50,004 nt of DNA, taken from contig CAMKNA010000014.1 in NCBI GenBank assembly GCA_946414075.1, forward strand, positions 1 through 50,004, written 5' to 3'. Under the pieces are notes generated by a model that was not told the origin of the DNA, searched no databases, and saw only the letters and a list, made by a program, of their open reading frames with translations. The stretch's first letter is position 1. Every line of letters starts with the position of its first letter. The DNA comes from an uncultured Fibrobacter sp. GTDB lineage: Bacteria; Fibrobacterota; Fibrobacteria; Fibrobacterales; Fibrobacteraceae. Position numbers and translations under genes: made by a program. Shown here piece by piece: positions 17,801 through 25,983 of the stretch.

Positions 17801-18223
17801 CTTCGAAAGGAAATCGTTTTCCCGAAATACGCTAAGTTTTATTCCGACAACGGAACTCTTTCTATCGAATTGAAGGGTTCCTTATACTATGATGAACAGG
17901 AATTTATCCAGATACAGGACGGTTTCAAAAAAGCGTATTCTGATAACGGGAAATTAGCGCAACATGTAGTCTATAAGGGAAAAAAGTTGGTCAGCAAGAC
18001 GGCGTGGAATGAAAATGGAATCGTAACAATATCCGCAGAACTGCCAAACCGCTACAGGGAATTTTACGATGACGGAAAAATCAAAGCCTTGGCCACAGGA
18101 ATTATCGTTGAAGAAGACGGGTCATTCAGGATACAAGACGGGAAATATAACGAATACGACCAAGACGGCAAGGTCACCTACTCCGCAATCTACAAGGATT
18201 TTCAGAGAGTTTCTGAAGAGTAA
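14891..18223 (+). CDS. Giant lipoprotein of YwqK/MORN-type repeats (paralogue 2)
   Basis: This encodes 1110 residues and starts 14 bp after the stop of paralogue 1, with GGGAGAG before the ATG, so the pair is an operon. The first 50 residues are nearly the same as in paralogue 1 (SLLPLFIGMALISC lipobox, NPNLFKAGTPVADSLVS), as are the last 60. Between them are nine close 74-residue repeats and about five degenerate ones. Shared ends and a different repeat number indicate a local gene duplication followed by array expansion or contraction. The predicted location is a periplasm- or surface-facing membrane. A shared partner or graded length function is inference. Confidence 0.8.
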   Translation: MKYTYKSLLPLFIGMALISCAGTDSSSAQKKGEVNPNLFKAGTPVADSLVSGTPEFARSVFKRTIDSVPGEYYYHTTDGRVDTLFQKEGGQYKPIASITYDTLNNQNGYELKKGSCSYFVKNGVLELELDFPKHIKAYWDNGKPREILTGLLYRDDYGVIQVDSGHSELYYKNGKIEQKNNWKNKQPTSSKQWDENGTLVKEIDFPKSYKEYWDNGKPKGVMTGFLYRDEQGNFYLDSGHAELYFENGKIQQKNDRRNKLLVTQKDWNENGVLIKDVDFPQYYKEYWDEGTPKTILTGLLYRSSQDGFALDSGHLEVYFKNGKIKEQSEWKNKQPFTNKQWNENGVLINELDFPKSIKEYWDNGNPKAIATGLFYKNDQGVIRMDSGHSETYFENGKIKGQSDSRDKQVIASKTWNENGVLIKELDFPKSYKEFWDNGKPKAIMTGLLYRDNKGNFLLDSGRLDIYFENGKIQVQSNWKDKQVVAQKTWNKNKVLIKDLVFPKQLKEYWDNGKPKAIATGLLYRDNKGNFLVDSGHLETYFENGKIKEQIDWKDNLPVASKLWNENGILIQDYVFPKYAKSYWDNGKPEVVMTGLLYRDGQGKLALDSGHKEIFYENGKINQKNDWKNKQPVAVKGWYENGVLKGELDFPRFYKEYWDSGKPKAVLTGLLYRNSQGDFALDSGHQEVYFENGKIHYQRDWKDKQPVAHKEWNKNGTLIAELDFPKYLKEYWDNGKTRQIATGILYRANQGDIRVDSGRSETYFENGKIGQQNDWKNKRPIASKQWNEDGTVMAEVDVSREFCKAFFPNGKPSLEISGKFHYDDNRNIILENASKKEWNENGTLTTEILFPKYARYYSNSGALTLELEGTLYYDDQGEIQIQDGSRKYFENGIPSSLRIYKGKKLVSITKWNSDGTVWIKGDALRGYHKMYFSNDKLSMEISGKFHYDDYGWLPTPILESATQKSWDKNGSLRKEIVFPKYAKFYSDNGTLSIELKGSLYYDEQEFIQIQDGFKKAYSDNGKLAQHVVYKGKKLVSKTAWNENGIVTISAELPNRYREFYDDGKIKALATGIIVEEDGSFRIQDGKYNEYDQDGKVTYSAIYKDFQRVSEE
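15280..17240 (+). repeat. Array of nine in-frame ~222-bp tandem repeats (paralogue 2)
   Basis: The unit is the same as in paralogue 1: YWDNGKPK, LLYRD, DSGH, FENGKI, WKNK, NENGVLIKE. Repeats 5 and 6 share LLYRDNKGNFL almost exactly, which suggests recent duplication. Confidence 0.85.
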
Positions 18224-18237
18224 CAGGAAACCCGAAA

Positions 18238-19227
18238 CTACCTAAGTCCAGCAAGGATCAGGCGAACGACGCCCTTGGCGAAATCCTTGCTGTCAGACTT
18301 CAGGGAAGCGCTCTTCTTGAGAGAGACTCCCTGGTCCTTCTTCAGGTTCAGCACAAGCTGGGCGATACAGTACTCGTCGTAATCGACCTTCATACTGTAA
18401 TCGGCAAAGTTAAACTCATCGACATCTTTATCAGCCTGGAACTCTTCATAAGCGGCATTGCAATCATCTTCGTTGATGGCGTAACGGATGGCAAAGTTCA
18501 GGGAACATTCGTCTCCTTCATAGGAGACCGTCAGCTCGCCAGAAGACTTCTTCAATTCGTCCACCTCGATAGACACCATCTCATCGTACATGGTCAGACG
18601 GTCACAATCGGCGAAGCGGATATTCTTGAGAACATTCTCCTCGTCGGCCCGGTCTTCAATCACCTGCTTGTCCGTAGGCTGGAACTTGAGATAGAAATCA
18701 ATCAGGGCCTTTTCCGTCTGAGCAATGGCCAGATTCCCTTCGAACAGATTCTCCCTGAAATCCTGGGCATAGCATTCACCGGAATAGCGAATCACAGAGA
18801 CCAGTTCGCCATCGTCAAACACCATTCCCCTCTGGAACTTTTCACCTTTCGTCTCAGGAGAATAAGACCAGAATCCCCCGGGGAATTTGCCGCCATCAAA
18901 CCCGAAACGGGCGGGCTCCGTAAAGTCCATCTCAAAGCGTAGCGCCGTATTCCTATCCAGGTATGACTTATACTTGAAAATAGAATCAGGGTCTTCTTCT
19001 TTCCAAACGACCTTCCCCCCTCCAAGACTTCCCTTCTTGCACGCAGGATAGGTAACCGTCAATGTGGAATCATCGGAATCATAATCATAGTGAGCCTTGC
19101 TCAGGACGATATCAAAGGAGTCTTCCAAATCTATGCTGGAAGAACTGCTGTCTTCTCCACAGGCCGCCAAAAGCAGGCCCACCAAAGTTAAGGAGACCGG
19201 GGTAATCTTATTCGCAAAAATCTTCAT
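18238..19227 (-). CDS. Lipoprotein of unknown function
   Basis: This encodes 329 residues from the ATG at 19227, with AGAGGTT upstream; the longer frame to 19251 has no ribosome site. The signal peptide ends LLLAAC, a lipobox, followed by GEDSSSSS, the Ser-rich spacer common in Fibrobacter lipoproteins. The mature domain is acidic with Asp/Glu-rich strands and several cysteines (YPACKKGS, SGECYAQDF, FADCDRL, GDECSLNF, DDCNAAYEEF, DEYCIAQL). The number of cysteines suggests disulfides in the periplasm or on the surface. No family is recognised. It converges on the repeat lipoproteins with only 14 bp between stops and no visible terminator. Confidence 0.65.
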   Translation of the reverse strand: MKIFANKITPVSLTLVGLLLAACGEDSSSSSIDLEDSFDIVLSKAHYDYDSDDSTLTVTYPACKKGSLGGGKVVWKEEDPDSIFKYKSYLDRNTALRFEMDFTEPARFGFDGGKFPGGFWSYSPETKGEKFQRGMVFDDGELVSVIRYSGECYAQDFRENLFEGNLAIAQTEKALIDFYLKFQPTDKQVIEDRADEENVLKNIRFADCDRLTMYDEMVSIEVDELKKSSGELTVSYEGDECSLNFAIRYAINEDDCNAAYEEFQADKDVDEFNFADYSMKVDYDEYCIAQLVLNLKKDQGVSLKKSASLKSDSKDFAKGVVRLILAGLR

Positions 19228-19267
19228 ATAACCTCTATCACTATTATACAATTTTTACAGGCAAGGG

Positions 19268-20068
19268 TCAAAGCCGACCTTCAAAAAAGCCATCAAAATC
19301 AATATCCTTGACACTGTCCACCACGTATTCCGGCTTCACATCCAGCTTTTCCACATCTAAGCGCTTGGTCTCGCCGCATAGGGGCAGCACAAACCTGCAG
19401 CCCGAACGCTTCGCAAGCTCAAAGTCCGTATAGAGACGGTCCCCAACGAAAAGGATTTCTTCGGGAGCATACTGCTTCAGGAGTCCCGAAAGCATGGCAG
19501 GGTTGGGCTTACCAAAAGACCGCTCCGGCTCCACACCATAGGCCGTCTTGAGAAGAGCCATGAAACTCCCGATATCGGGTACAGGCCCCCGAGCGTCAGG
19601 ACAGACAAAATCCGTATGGGTCACCCAGAAGGGGATCCCCCGCTGGACTCGGAAGGACAGCTCGCAAAGTTCCCGGTAGTCAAAGCTGTTGTGGTAGGCC
19701 ACCAGGACGAGTTCCGTATCCTCTACGGAAGGCCGCAAATTGAGAGACGGATCCTGGGCAGCAAACCATTCGTAGACTTCGGGGTTGGCAAAGAAATAGA
19801 CATTCTTGAGTCCCTTCTCGTGAATGGCTGCCAAGGAAAGGGTCAGCGCCGATATAATGCCGTCGTCACGGAGAGGCAGTCCCATCACATTCAGCCGGTT
19901 CTCGTAGAACACGGGAGACTTGCTGGTGTTATTGCTCAGGTAGTAGACGGGTACCCTGGAGGCCACCCGTTTCACAGTATCCACCGCACCGGGATAGGGA
20001 CGACCACTCAGATAGAGGGTTCCGTCCAGGTCAAAGACCACCACTTTTACGGGCTTACACGCTGTCAT
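19268..20068 (-). CDS. HAD-IIA (NagD-like) phosphatase
   Basis: This encodes 266 residues. Motif I is VVFDLDGTLYLSG (residues 10-22), with the nucleophile and acid/base Asp pair. Motif II is YYLSNNTSKSP, with the SNN signature of the IIA cap subclass. FGKPNPAML supplies the motif III lysine, and EILFVGDRLYTDFELAKRSG is motif IV. Members hydrolyse small phosphate esters such as 2-phosphoglycolate, p-nitrophenyl phosphate or nucleoside monophosphates; the substrate here is unknown. The gene is divergent from rsmE with 37 bp between start codons. TAACTT (complement of 20076-20081) ends 7 nt before its ATG. Confidence 0.8.
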   Translation of the reverse strand: MTACKPVKVVVFDLDGTLYLSGRPYPGAVDTVKRVASRVPVYYLSNNTSKSPVFYENRLNVMGLPLRDDGIISALTLSLAAIHEKGLKNVYFFANPEVYEWFAAQDPSLNLRPSVEDTELVLVAYHNSFDYRELCELSFRVQRGIPFWVTHTDFVCPDARGPVPDIGSFMALLKTAYGVEPERSFGKPNPAMLSGLLKQYAPEEILFVGDRLYTDFELAKRSGCRFVLPLCGETKRLDVEKLDVKPEYVVDSVKDIDFDGFFEGRL

Positions 20069-20105
20069 AGGCCCTAAGTTAGAAAAAATTGCTACCTTAG
20101 CCGGT
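20069..20105. promoter_or_regulatory. 37-bp divergent promoter region, both sides probably leaderless
   Basis: On the plus strand CTACCTTAG precedes the rsmE ATG; on the minus strand CTAACTTAG precedes the HAD ATG. In both cases the TAnnTT hexamer ends 7 nt before the start codon. The space is too small for two ordinary promoters plus leaders. Confidence 0.5.
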
Positions 20106-20861
20106 ATGAAGACCCCCGATAGCCGTTTTTACTGCCCACTTATTCAATGCGGAACAGTCACCCTAGACGAAAATGAAAGCGCCCACGCCGTAAAGGTATG
20201 CCGAGCCACCCAGGGAGACATGCTGGAGCTTTGCGACGGGCAGGGCCATTTTGCCGAGGGTCCCATCGTAACCGCCGATTCAAAGGCCTGCCAGGTGGAG
20301 ATTTCCAAGGTGGATATGCCCAAGCCGCACAGGCCCCTACTGAACCTGGCCATCGCCTGTCTCAAGGACGACGCCTTGGAAGAAGTGGTGTTCCATGCCG
20401 CCCAGACCGAAATTGCGAGCATCACCTTCTTGCGCACAGACTACTCCCAGGAGCCCAAGAATTCGGACTTGCATAAGCTGGTCCGCCGTTCCGAGCTTAA
20501 GAGCCTAGTAAGCCTGAAGCAGTCCAAGAAGCCCTGGCTCACCGAGATTTGCGGACCCGTAGAATTCAAGGAATGGCTGAAAGGCTACCGCGGAGACCTA
20601 ATCCTCTGCGACACAGACGGCGAAAAAAGCGCCCCCAAGGAAGTCACAGATAAATTAGCAAGCGATTCTGCTGGTGACAGGATGTGCGATGAAACGCCAA
20701 CGCCAGTAACCCTGCTGGTTGGGCCCGAAGGCGGGTTTTCGCCGGATGAAATCCGCATGACCCGGGAATTCACCGGCGGGAAAAGCTACGCCCTGAACTT
20801 GGGAAACACAAGGCTCCGAGCAAGAACCGCCGCCATCGTGGCATTAGGAAAGCTGCTGTAA
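20106..20861 (+). CDS. rsmE: 16S rRNA (uracil-1498-N3)-methyltransferase
   Basis: This encodes 251 residues. RsmE methylates N3 of U1498 in the decoding region of 16S rRNA using S-adenosylmethionine. The N terminus (SRFYCPL, ENESAHAVKVCRATQGD, LCDGQGHF) is the PUA-like domain. The C terminus shows the SPOUT trefoil-knot motifs LLVGPEGGFSPDEI (about residue 208) and LNLGNTRLRARTAAIVAL. The segment around residues 180-200 is a longer, less conserved insert. The stop is 9 bp from the convergent thioesterase gene. Confidence 0.93.
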   Translation: MKTPDSRFYCPLIQCGTVTLDENESAHAVKVCRATQGDMLELCDGQGHFAEGPIVTADSKACQVEISKVDMPKPHRPLLNLAIACLKDDALEEVVFHAAQTEIASITFLRTDYSQEPKNSDLHKLVRRSELKSLVSLKQSKKPWLTEICGPVEFKEWLKGYRGDLILCDTDGEKSAPKEVTDKLASDSAGDRMCDETPTPVTLLVGPEGGFSPDEIRMTREFTGGKSYALNLGNTRLRARTAAIVALGKLL

Positions 20862-20870
20862 AGCGCCCTG

Positions 20871-21626
20871 CTACATCATCCGGAGACGCATCTCGAAGAC
20901 GGCGCGGTCCGTCTCGTCCAAAATGCGCATGTAGGTAGCCCCGCTGTGGTCCGCCCGGAATATACGCAGGGTCTGGCCTTCCTTGGACTCACCCAGGTAG
21001 TGGATCTCCAGCGTGGCCGGGTTGCAAAGCTCCCAGTCGGGAGTCCCAAACACATTCAGCGCCAGCTTCACATACTCGATGTTGTTCATGTGGTGGGACA
21101 TGTCAATGTGCTGGGGCAGCACCTTTTGCTGGTAGACCTCCACATATTCTTCGGGCTTCACATGAAAGCGGTCGAAGTCCGAAGCATCAAGGGTTTCCGG
21201 AAAACCTTCCGTCGGAAAATCCACCGACGAAAGCCGCAGAGGGCGGTGGTTTTCAAAACTGAGGCAGCACATTTCCTGCTTGGCCAAAATGATGGGCTCG
21301 CCCTCGATCGTAGTGATGGCGGTATTTTCGTTGAGCCTGATCAGCTGGTTATCCGCCGGAAACGAAGTGGTGACCACCTTGTCGCGCCAGTAGGGCCGTC
21401 TGAAAAACTTGAACTTGGCCTTGTAAACCACCCAGAAGCCGCCCTTCTCCTTCACCACAAAATTGTCCATCTTCATGGCGCCGAAATTTTCGGTGATATT
21501 GTCCTGGACCATAAGCACCGTCTGGGCAAGGCCCATCTTTCCGGACACATCGATATAGGCCGACGTGATGGTCCGCTGTTTCTGGAATACAAGAGGGTTC
21601 TTTGACAAGGCGTAAATATCTATCAT
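20871..21626 (-). CDS. Acyl-ACP thioesterase
   Basis: This encodes 251 residues from the ATG at 21626; an in-frame TTG at 21635 is the alternative. It has two hot-dog domains in tandem, as in FatA/FatB-like acyl-[acyl-carrier-protein] thioesterases. The first runs over residues 1-120 (TSAYIDVSGKMGLAQTVLMVQDNITENFG). The second contains DMSHHMNNIEYVKLAL near residue 175, matching the catalytic D-N/x-x-H-x-N-N region. The enzyme hydrolyses acyl-ACP to free fatty acid, so it could supply acyl chains for the acyl-ACP synthetase fusion in the same cluster. TATATT ends 7 nt before the ATG. Confidence 0.82.
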   Translation of the reverse strand: MIDIYALSKNPLVFQKQRTITSAYIDVSGKMGLAQTVLMVQDNITENFGAMKMDNFVVKEKGGFWVVYKAKFKFFRRPYWRDKVVTTSFPADNQLIRLNENTAITTIEGEPIILAKQEMCCLSFENHRPLRLSSVDFPTEGFPETLDASDFDRFHVKPEEYVEVYQQKVLPQHIDMSHHMNNIEYVKLALNVFGTPDWELCNPATLEIHYLGESKEGQTLRIFRADHSGATYMRILDETDRAVFEMRLRMM

Positions 21627-21651
21627 GGTGAGCAATATAATTTTTTTATGG

Positions 21652-22344
21652 TTAGCGTTTCAAAAGGCGCATGATTCCCTGGCGGTTGTATTCCGGGTCG
21701 TCCTTGGCGAAGGGGCTTTTCGTCTCTTGCCGCAGGGCGTAGATTCCGCACTCGCCGCAGTCCACTTCGGTCCCTGACTTGGAGCTGACACCTTCCACAA
21801 ACAGGCTGTCCGCCACTACGCTCAGGACCTCGCGCAGGTCCTGCACATCGGCATTTTTCGAGATGCATAAATCCGGCAAGGCAAAAGTTTCAAGGCCCAA
21901 GGTGTAAAGCACATCACCGCCTTCCAGGTAGTTCATCCAGGGATCCATAGGGAATTCGCCGTCGCCCAGCTCTTCACGGAAGCCTTCTGCAGTCCAAGCG
22001 GCACCGCTCTGTTGCATGTACACGCCCAAGGCTCCCGCCGAAAGCACCTTCAGGATGGCGGTATTCACCATGGTCAAGTCCGTGGCACTCTTGAGGCCCC
22101 CCAACAAGAACAGCAGGGACTTGTGGGAATCAATAGCGGCAGTGTCTTCGGCAGAAATTTCTTCGTGCTCCTTGAAGATGTCGGAAAGACCAGACACAGC
22201 TTCTTTGCGGACCACCTTGAAAGTCAAGGTACAGCCGGGAACCATCAAGTTTGCCGTATCCTTTTCTACCACAACATTGGGCGTCACGGCAAAGGGTTCG
22301 TCCTGAGCCACAGTCAAAGGGAATGCGAGAACGAAAGAATTCAT
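21652..22344 (-). CDS. Unknown protein, possibly DUF4261-related
   Basis: This encodes 230 residues. Its start overlaps the stop of the upstream glycosyltransferase in ATGA, so translation is probably coupled. Visible features are an N-terminal MNSFVLAFPLTVAQDEPF, a central MVNTAILKVLSAGALGVYMQQSGAAW helix, and GGDVLYTLGLETFALPDLCI. The TxGLxxFxxPxLxI pattern recalls DUF4261 proteins. There is no signal peptide or transmembrane helix. The match is by eye and weak. Confidence 0.5.
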   Translation of the reverse strand: MNSFVLAFPLTVAQDEPFAVTPNVVVEKDTANLMVPGCTLTFKVVRKEAVSGLSDIFKEHEEISAEDTAAIDSHKSLLFLLGGLKSATDLTMVNTAILKVLSAGALGVYMQQSGAAWTAEGFREELGDGEFPMDPWMNYLEGGDVLYTLGLETFALPDLCISKNADVQDLREVLSVVADSLFVEGVSSKSGTEVDCGECGIYALRQETKSPFAKDDPEYNRQGIMRLLKR

Positions 22345-23432
22345 ACCTGTTTCAAGGCCTCCTGTACCAAGGGGGTGAGCAAATTCTGGGCTGGCGGTTT
22401 AGGCAGCTTGACGTTGGCCTCCATAGCCTGCTGCAGGGTTTCCAGGCTAAGCTTACCAGCCGGAATATCCACCGCATAGCCTGCTCGGGAAAGATTCCTG
22501 GATAGAACCACCTGCTCGTACTGCCCAGGGGTCGGGATAAAGATGCAGCTTGCGCCTAGGACTGCCATATCCATGACGGTGCTATAGCCTCCCCTAGAGA
22601 CAATCCAGCGGGCCCGACTGACCGTCCGGGCAAATTCGGCCGTTTCCAAGTGGCTGAAGATCTGAACATTTCCTTCTGTCCAAGACTTTTTTTCGGCACC
22701 GGGTTTCCCGAGAATCATCACGTGATTACCGGGCAGTTCGGAGAGCAATTCCCGCAGCCTGCGTTCAAAGGCGCTTCGGGCAGGTTCCACTCCAGAAATC
22801 ACCGCCACCACACCCAGGTCCTTGGGGCCAGCCGTCACGATTTCAGACAGGTTCTCCAGTTCCGTAAAACGGCTCAACGGCCCCGCATAACGGACAGGGA
22901 CTGCAAAGTTTTTCACATGAGACATGCCCCCCGCATAGCCGGGAGACTCTTCCAGATCGGGAACCCACACCTGGTTGAAACACCCCATTTTCTTTCTATG
23001 CCAGTGGATGCCGACTCCCTCAAACTTGGAAAAAATTGTGGGGAAAGCGATACGACACTGGTGGGTCATGTAAATAGAAAAGGCCTTATTGGAATAAAAG
23101 CCAAACCGGTTATCCGAAAAAAGAATATCAAAGCCGTGCCGGCGCACCATTTCTTCGGCATAGTGGTGTTCGTATTCTATAACCTTGTTCAAATGGGTGC
23201 TGTTCTTCAAGAGCCATAGGCCCATGTTGAAACCATGCTTCGGGTAAACAATCCCGTAAGAAGGAGCCGTATGGGTTTTCAGTTCAGGAAAAATCTCTCG
23301 GTATAATGGCGCATATGCTGGCGTGACAGCAAGTTCCACCTGGGCGCCCTGACGCAGGAATTCCTTGATGACGGGGACACAGCGAGTCGCATGACCGAGC
23401 CCCCAATCCAAAGGCGCCACCAGGACTTTCAC
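22341..23432 (-). CDS. GT28/MurG-like glycosyltransferase
   Basis: This encodes 363 residues. I choose the GTG at 23432, which overlaps the upstream stop in TAGTG; the longer frame to 23477 reads into the previous gene. The start VKVLVAPLDWGLGHATRCVPVIKEF is the glycine-rich acceptor loop of GT-B enzymes. RARWIVSRGGYSTVMDMAVLGASCIFIPTPGQYEQVV carries the SRGG and E/Q-rich donor site typical of MurG-like UDP-sugar transferases. It is probably a cytoplasmic-face peripheral enzyme acting on an undecaprenyl- or lipid-linked acceptor; the acceptor is unknown. Confidence 0.75.
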   Translation of the reverse strand: MKVLVAPLDWGLGHATRCVPVIKEFLRQGAQVELAVTPAYAPLYREIFPELKTHTAPSYGIVYPKHGFNMGLWLLKNSTHLNKVIEYEHHYAEEMVRRHGFDILFSDNRFGFYSNKAFSIYMTHQCRIAFPTIFSKFEGVGIHWHRKKMGCFNQVWVPDLEESPGYAGGMSHVKNFAVPVRYAGPLSRFTELENLSEIVTAGPKDLGVVAVISGVEPARSAFERRLRELLSELPGNHVMILGKPGAEKKSWTEGNVQIFSHLETAEFARTVSRARWIVSRGGYSTVMDMAVLGASCIFIPTPGQYEQVVLSRNLSRAGYAVDIPAGKLSLETLQQAMEANVKLPKPPAQNLLTPLVQEALKQV

Positions 23433-25942
23433 TACCTGGCCTCCAGCCAAACATTCGCCCAGTCGCCGTGGTCGCAATCCTTGTTGCCACCCTGCTCCAG
23501 CACCAGTTGCAGGCTCTGGATTCTAGACACATCTACTTCCAGGGCCTGTTTCTGGGTGGAATACAGCTTGCCCGAACGGAAGAGTTCACGACCATCACCG
23601 AGGACCACAAACATGGCACCGTCCCCACAGGCACTTTCGTCATCCAAGCCGATTACGCCATGAAGCATATTGAACTTGCCCGCAATATCGTATTCGAGAT
23701 TTGCATCAGCATGGCTCCCGATTCCATAGCGGAAAGGCTCTCTATCCAGGGTGATTACATTATGATCCACCGTCTGGTTCTTTTGTGGGCTCCCCCAATC
23801 CTGATGGAAGCTCTTCATGGAAAGTCCAGAAACCAGGGCAACACCTTCGCCTTCCACGAACAAATCCCTGTACAGCGTCATGGTATCGGCATCGGGCATC
23901 AGGCACCACATTTTGAGACGGTTCAGGCCCGCAGGTAATTCAGCAGAATCCAGCACAAGGGTATCGTGCTTATCGGATACGACCCTTTCCTTTTCAGGTT
24001 TACCATTCATGGAATAGAAGCAAGCGATGGACTCTTCAAAGTCCTTGTTCATAGGCACGATACTGCTGTCCATAGAAGAGACAGAAAAACGCTGAGCAAA
24101 TTGGGAAACGCCCTTCTTTGCATCAATACGGTAAATCACCAGTGGGTAGCCAAACAGCTTAGGTTCCAAAAGCACTCGCTCGTTCTTGTAGGAATCTAGG
24201 ATTTCGCCAATCTGGTCGGTGGTTTTAAACCCAACCACACGGCTTTGGCGGTTTACCGAACCATAGCCATCCTGTCCACGCACCAGATAAATGTTCCCAC
24301 CAGACATCTGGTACCACTTGGCAAAGGTATCCGTATCCCAGCGTTTGAAAGTGCGTTCACTAAACGCACTATGCCCAGAAGCCAGCATCTGCCATGGCCG
24401 AGAATAAATGAAAATGGAATTTTCGGGGTACTTTTTCAGTTCCGTGTTCAAGAAGTCTTCTTCGCCCAAAAGCTTGTTCTTGTAGTAAAGCATATTGGCC
24501 CTGAAACTCGGTGCATGATACATCATAAGCCCAAGGGACAAGGCCACAGCACAGCCAAGGACCAGTCGTCCAATCCCGTCGGGTCTCATCTTGGAGAAAA
24601 AACAAAGGGCGTCATAGGGGCCAAGGGCCATCAAAAGCGCAAACAAGGGCAGAGCCACAAGTACATAGCGCTGGTTAATGTCGATGGTAAATGTTCCCGA
24701 GACATTCAGCAAAATGACAAATATCTGGATGCAGAACGAGATTCCGAGAACAAAACCACGAACATAGCGCCGGGAATACACCAGTCGGAACAAAAGCCAT
24801 ACTGTCGAAACTAGCAACAGCACCGTAAAGGTGGTATAGAAGGGATTGTCGAGAATTCCGCCAAAGTTGTTATCCGGTTTCAGGTTCATCATGACTTCCA
24901 GATTGGTCTTCAGATTGAACCAGAAATTTTCAAGAGAATGAGCCGCGTGTTCGCCACCCTGGAAATCGTAGCCCCGATAGGCAGCCATGGTGTTGATGGA
25001 AGGCCAGCTCACCGCAATGACCGATGCAACAAACAAGGGCAAGCGATAAGGCTTTTCCAAAAAATACCGGTAATAGTAAAGGGCAAAGGGAATGAAGGCG
25101 AAAACGGTCTCCTGCCTAGTCTGCGCAAAGAACCCAAGCAAAGGAACCGTCAGCAAGAAATGTTTCCAAGTCACCTTGTTAGTGGGTACAAAGGCATACC
25201 AAGCCATCAATGCGGCAAGAAGCGCAATGTAAAGCACTTCGGTAGAAGCAGATCTTGCCTGCAAAAGGTAGATAGGCATGCCGCCCAAAAACGCAGTTGC
25301 CGCCATGGCCAAAGACTCGCTCTTAAACCATCTCGCAAGAGCCAAAAAGAAAAACAAAAGGCTCAAAATATAGAAGGGGTAGTTCACCAGTAGGGTCGTA
25401 TCCCTATTCGGGTCCATGAAATTGAACACCAGAGAATACACAAAGCCAAGGGCCTTGCCCTTGAAGTTGTTCACCTCGTCGGTGCATTCTAGGTTACCAT
25501 CCTTCCAGACGCCTTCGTTACAAATACCACCGGAATGCTGGAAATACATCTGGAGACCCATGGACTCCCAGCTAGTCTCATCACTCAACACGCGGTGGGT
25601 GTTTCCGATATTCCCGAACATAAAAACGGAAAACACCAAAAGCAGCACGGCAAGCCCACACAGACTCTTACCAGAAGGCAAAAAGCCGCGAATGTGCTTC
25701 GCGATGAAGGGCAGGTTGACAACAACCCCAATGAGTCCAACAACAAAGGTCGAGAGTATGGCGTAATAGCCCCACTCGATATCCCACTTACGGGCTGTAG
25801 CTACGGAAGTGCCGTTAAAAATTAGGAACGCAATGACCAGCACCAACAAGGTGACAACCAGCATCAATCCCTGGGTTTTTCCCAGGTTCAAGGACCTGAA
25901 CCATTCCTTCAAAGGGTTTTTCTTTTCGATATTCTTTTTCAT
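23432..25942 (-). CDS. GT-C-type membrane protein with C-terminal NPCBM domain
   Basis: This encodes 836 residues. A cytoplasmic basic N terminus is followed by about 12-13 transmembrane helices over residues 25-470, with an acidic first periplasmic loop (SDETSWESMGLQMY) as in PMT/GT39-like glycosyltransferases. The periplasmic C terminus ends in RYGIGSHADANLEYDIAGKF, LDDESACGDGAMFVVL and SLQLVLEQGG..DHGDWANVWLEA. That is the NPCBM carbohydrate-binding signature (GIG.HA...., D......G...F.V..DG, L.V..GG....D...W....). A polyprenyl-phosphate-sugar transferase that binds its glycan product is the natural reading, but catalytic assignment is inference. It is coupled to the downstream GT28-like gene. 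Confidence 0.7.
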   Translation of the reverse strand: MKKNIEKKNPLKEWFRSLNLGKTQGLMLVVTLLVLVIAFLIFNGTSVATARKWDIEWGYYAILSTFVVGLIGVVVNLPFIAKHIRGFLPSGKSLCGLAVLLLVFSVFMFGNIGNTHRVLSDETSWESMGLQMYFQHSGGICNEGVWKDGNLECTDEVNNFKGKALGFVYSLVFNFMDPNRDTTLLVNYPFYILSLLFFFLALARWFKSESLAMAATAFLGGMPIYLLQARSASTEVLYIALLAALMAWYAFVPTNKVTWKHFLLTVPLLGFFAQTRQETVFAFIPFALYYYRYFLEKPYRLPLFVASVIAVSWPSINTMAAYRGYDFQGGEHAAHSLENFWFNLKTNLEVMMNLKPDNNFGGILDNPFYTTFTVLLLVSTVWLLFRLVYSRRYVRGFVLGISFCIQIFVILLNVSGTFTIDINQRYVLVALPLFALLMALGPYDALCFFSKMRPDGIGRLVLGCAVALSLGLMMYHAPSFRANMLYYKNKLLGEEDFLNTELKKYPENSIFIYSRPWQMLASGHSAFSERTFKRWDTDTFAKWYQMSGGNIYLVRGQDGYGSVNRQSRVVGFKTTDQIGEILDSYKNERVLLEPKLFGYPLVIYRIDAKKGVSQFAQRFSVSSMDSSIVPMNKDFEESIACFYSMNGKPEKERVVSDKHDTLVLDSAELPAGLNRLKMWCLMPDADTMTLYRDLFVEGEGVALVSGLSMKSFHQDWGSPQKNQTVDHNVITLDREPFRYGIGSHADANLEYDIAGKFNMLHGVIGLDDESACGDGAMFVVLGDGRELFRSGKLYSTQKQALEVDVSRIQSLQLVLEQGGNKDCDHGDWANVWLEAR

Positions 25943-25983
25943 AACTTCAATTTAACACTCGTCCCACACCACACATTTCACAT

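Noticed and set aside
10212..18223. YwqK-family antitoxin role for the two repeat proteins
   Set aside because: Both carry lipoprotein signal peptides and no toxin-like gene lies next to them. The repeat is a generic beta-hairpin unit.
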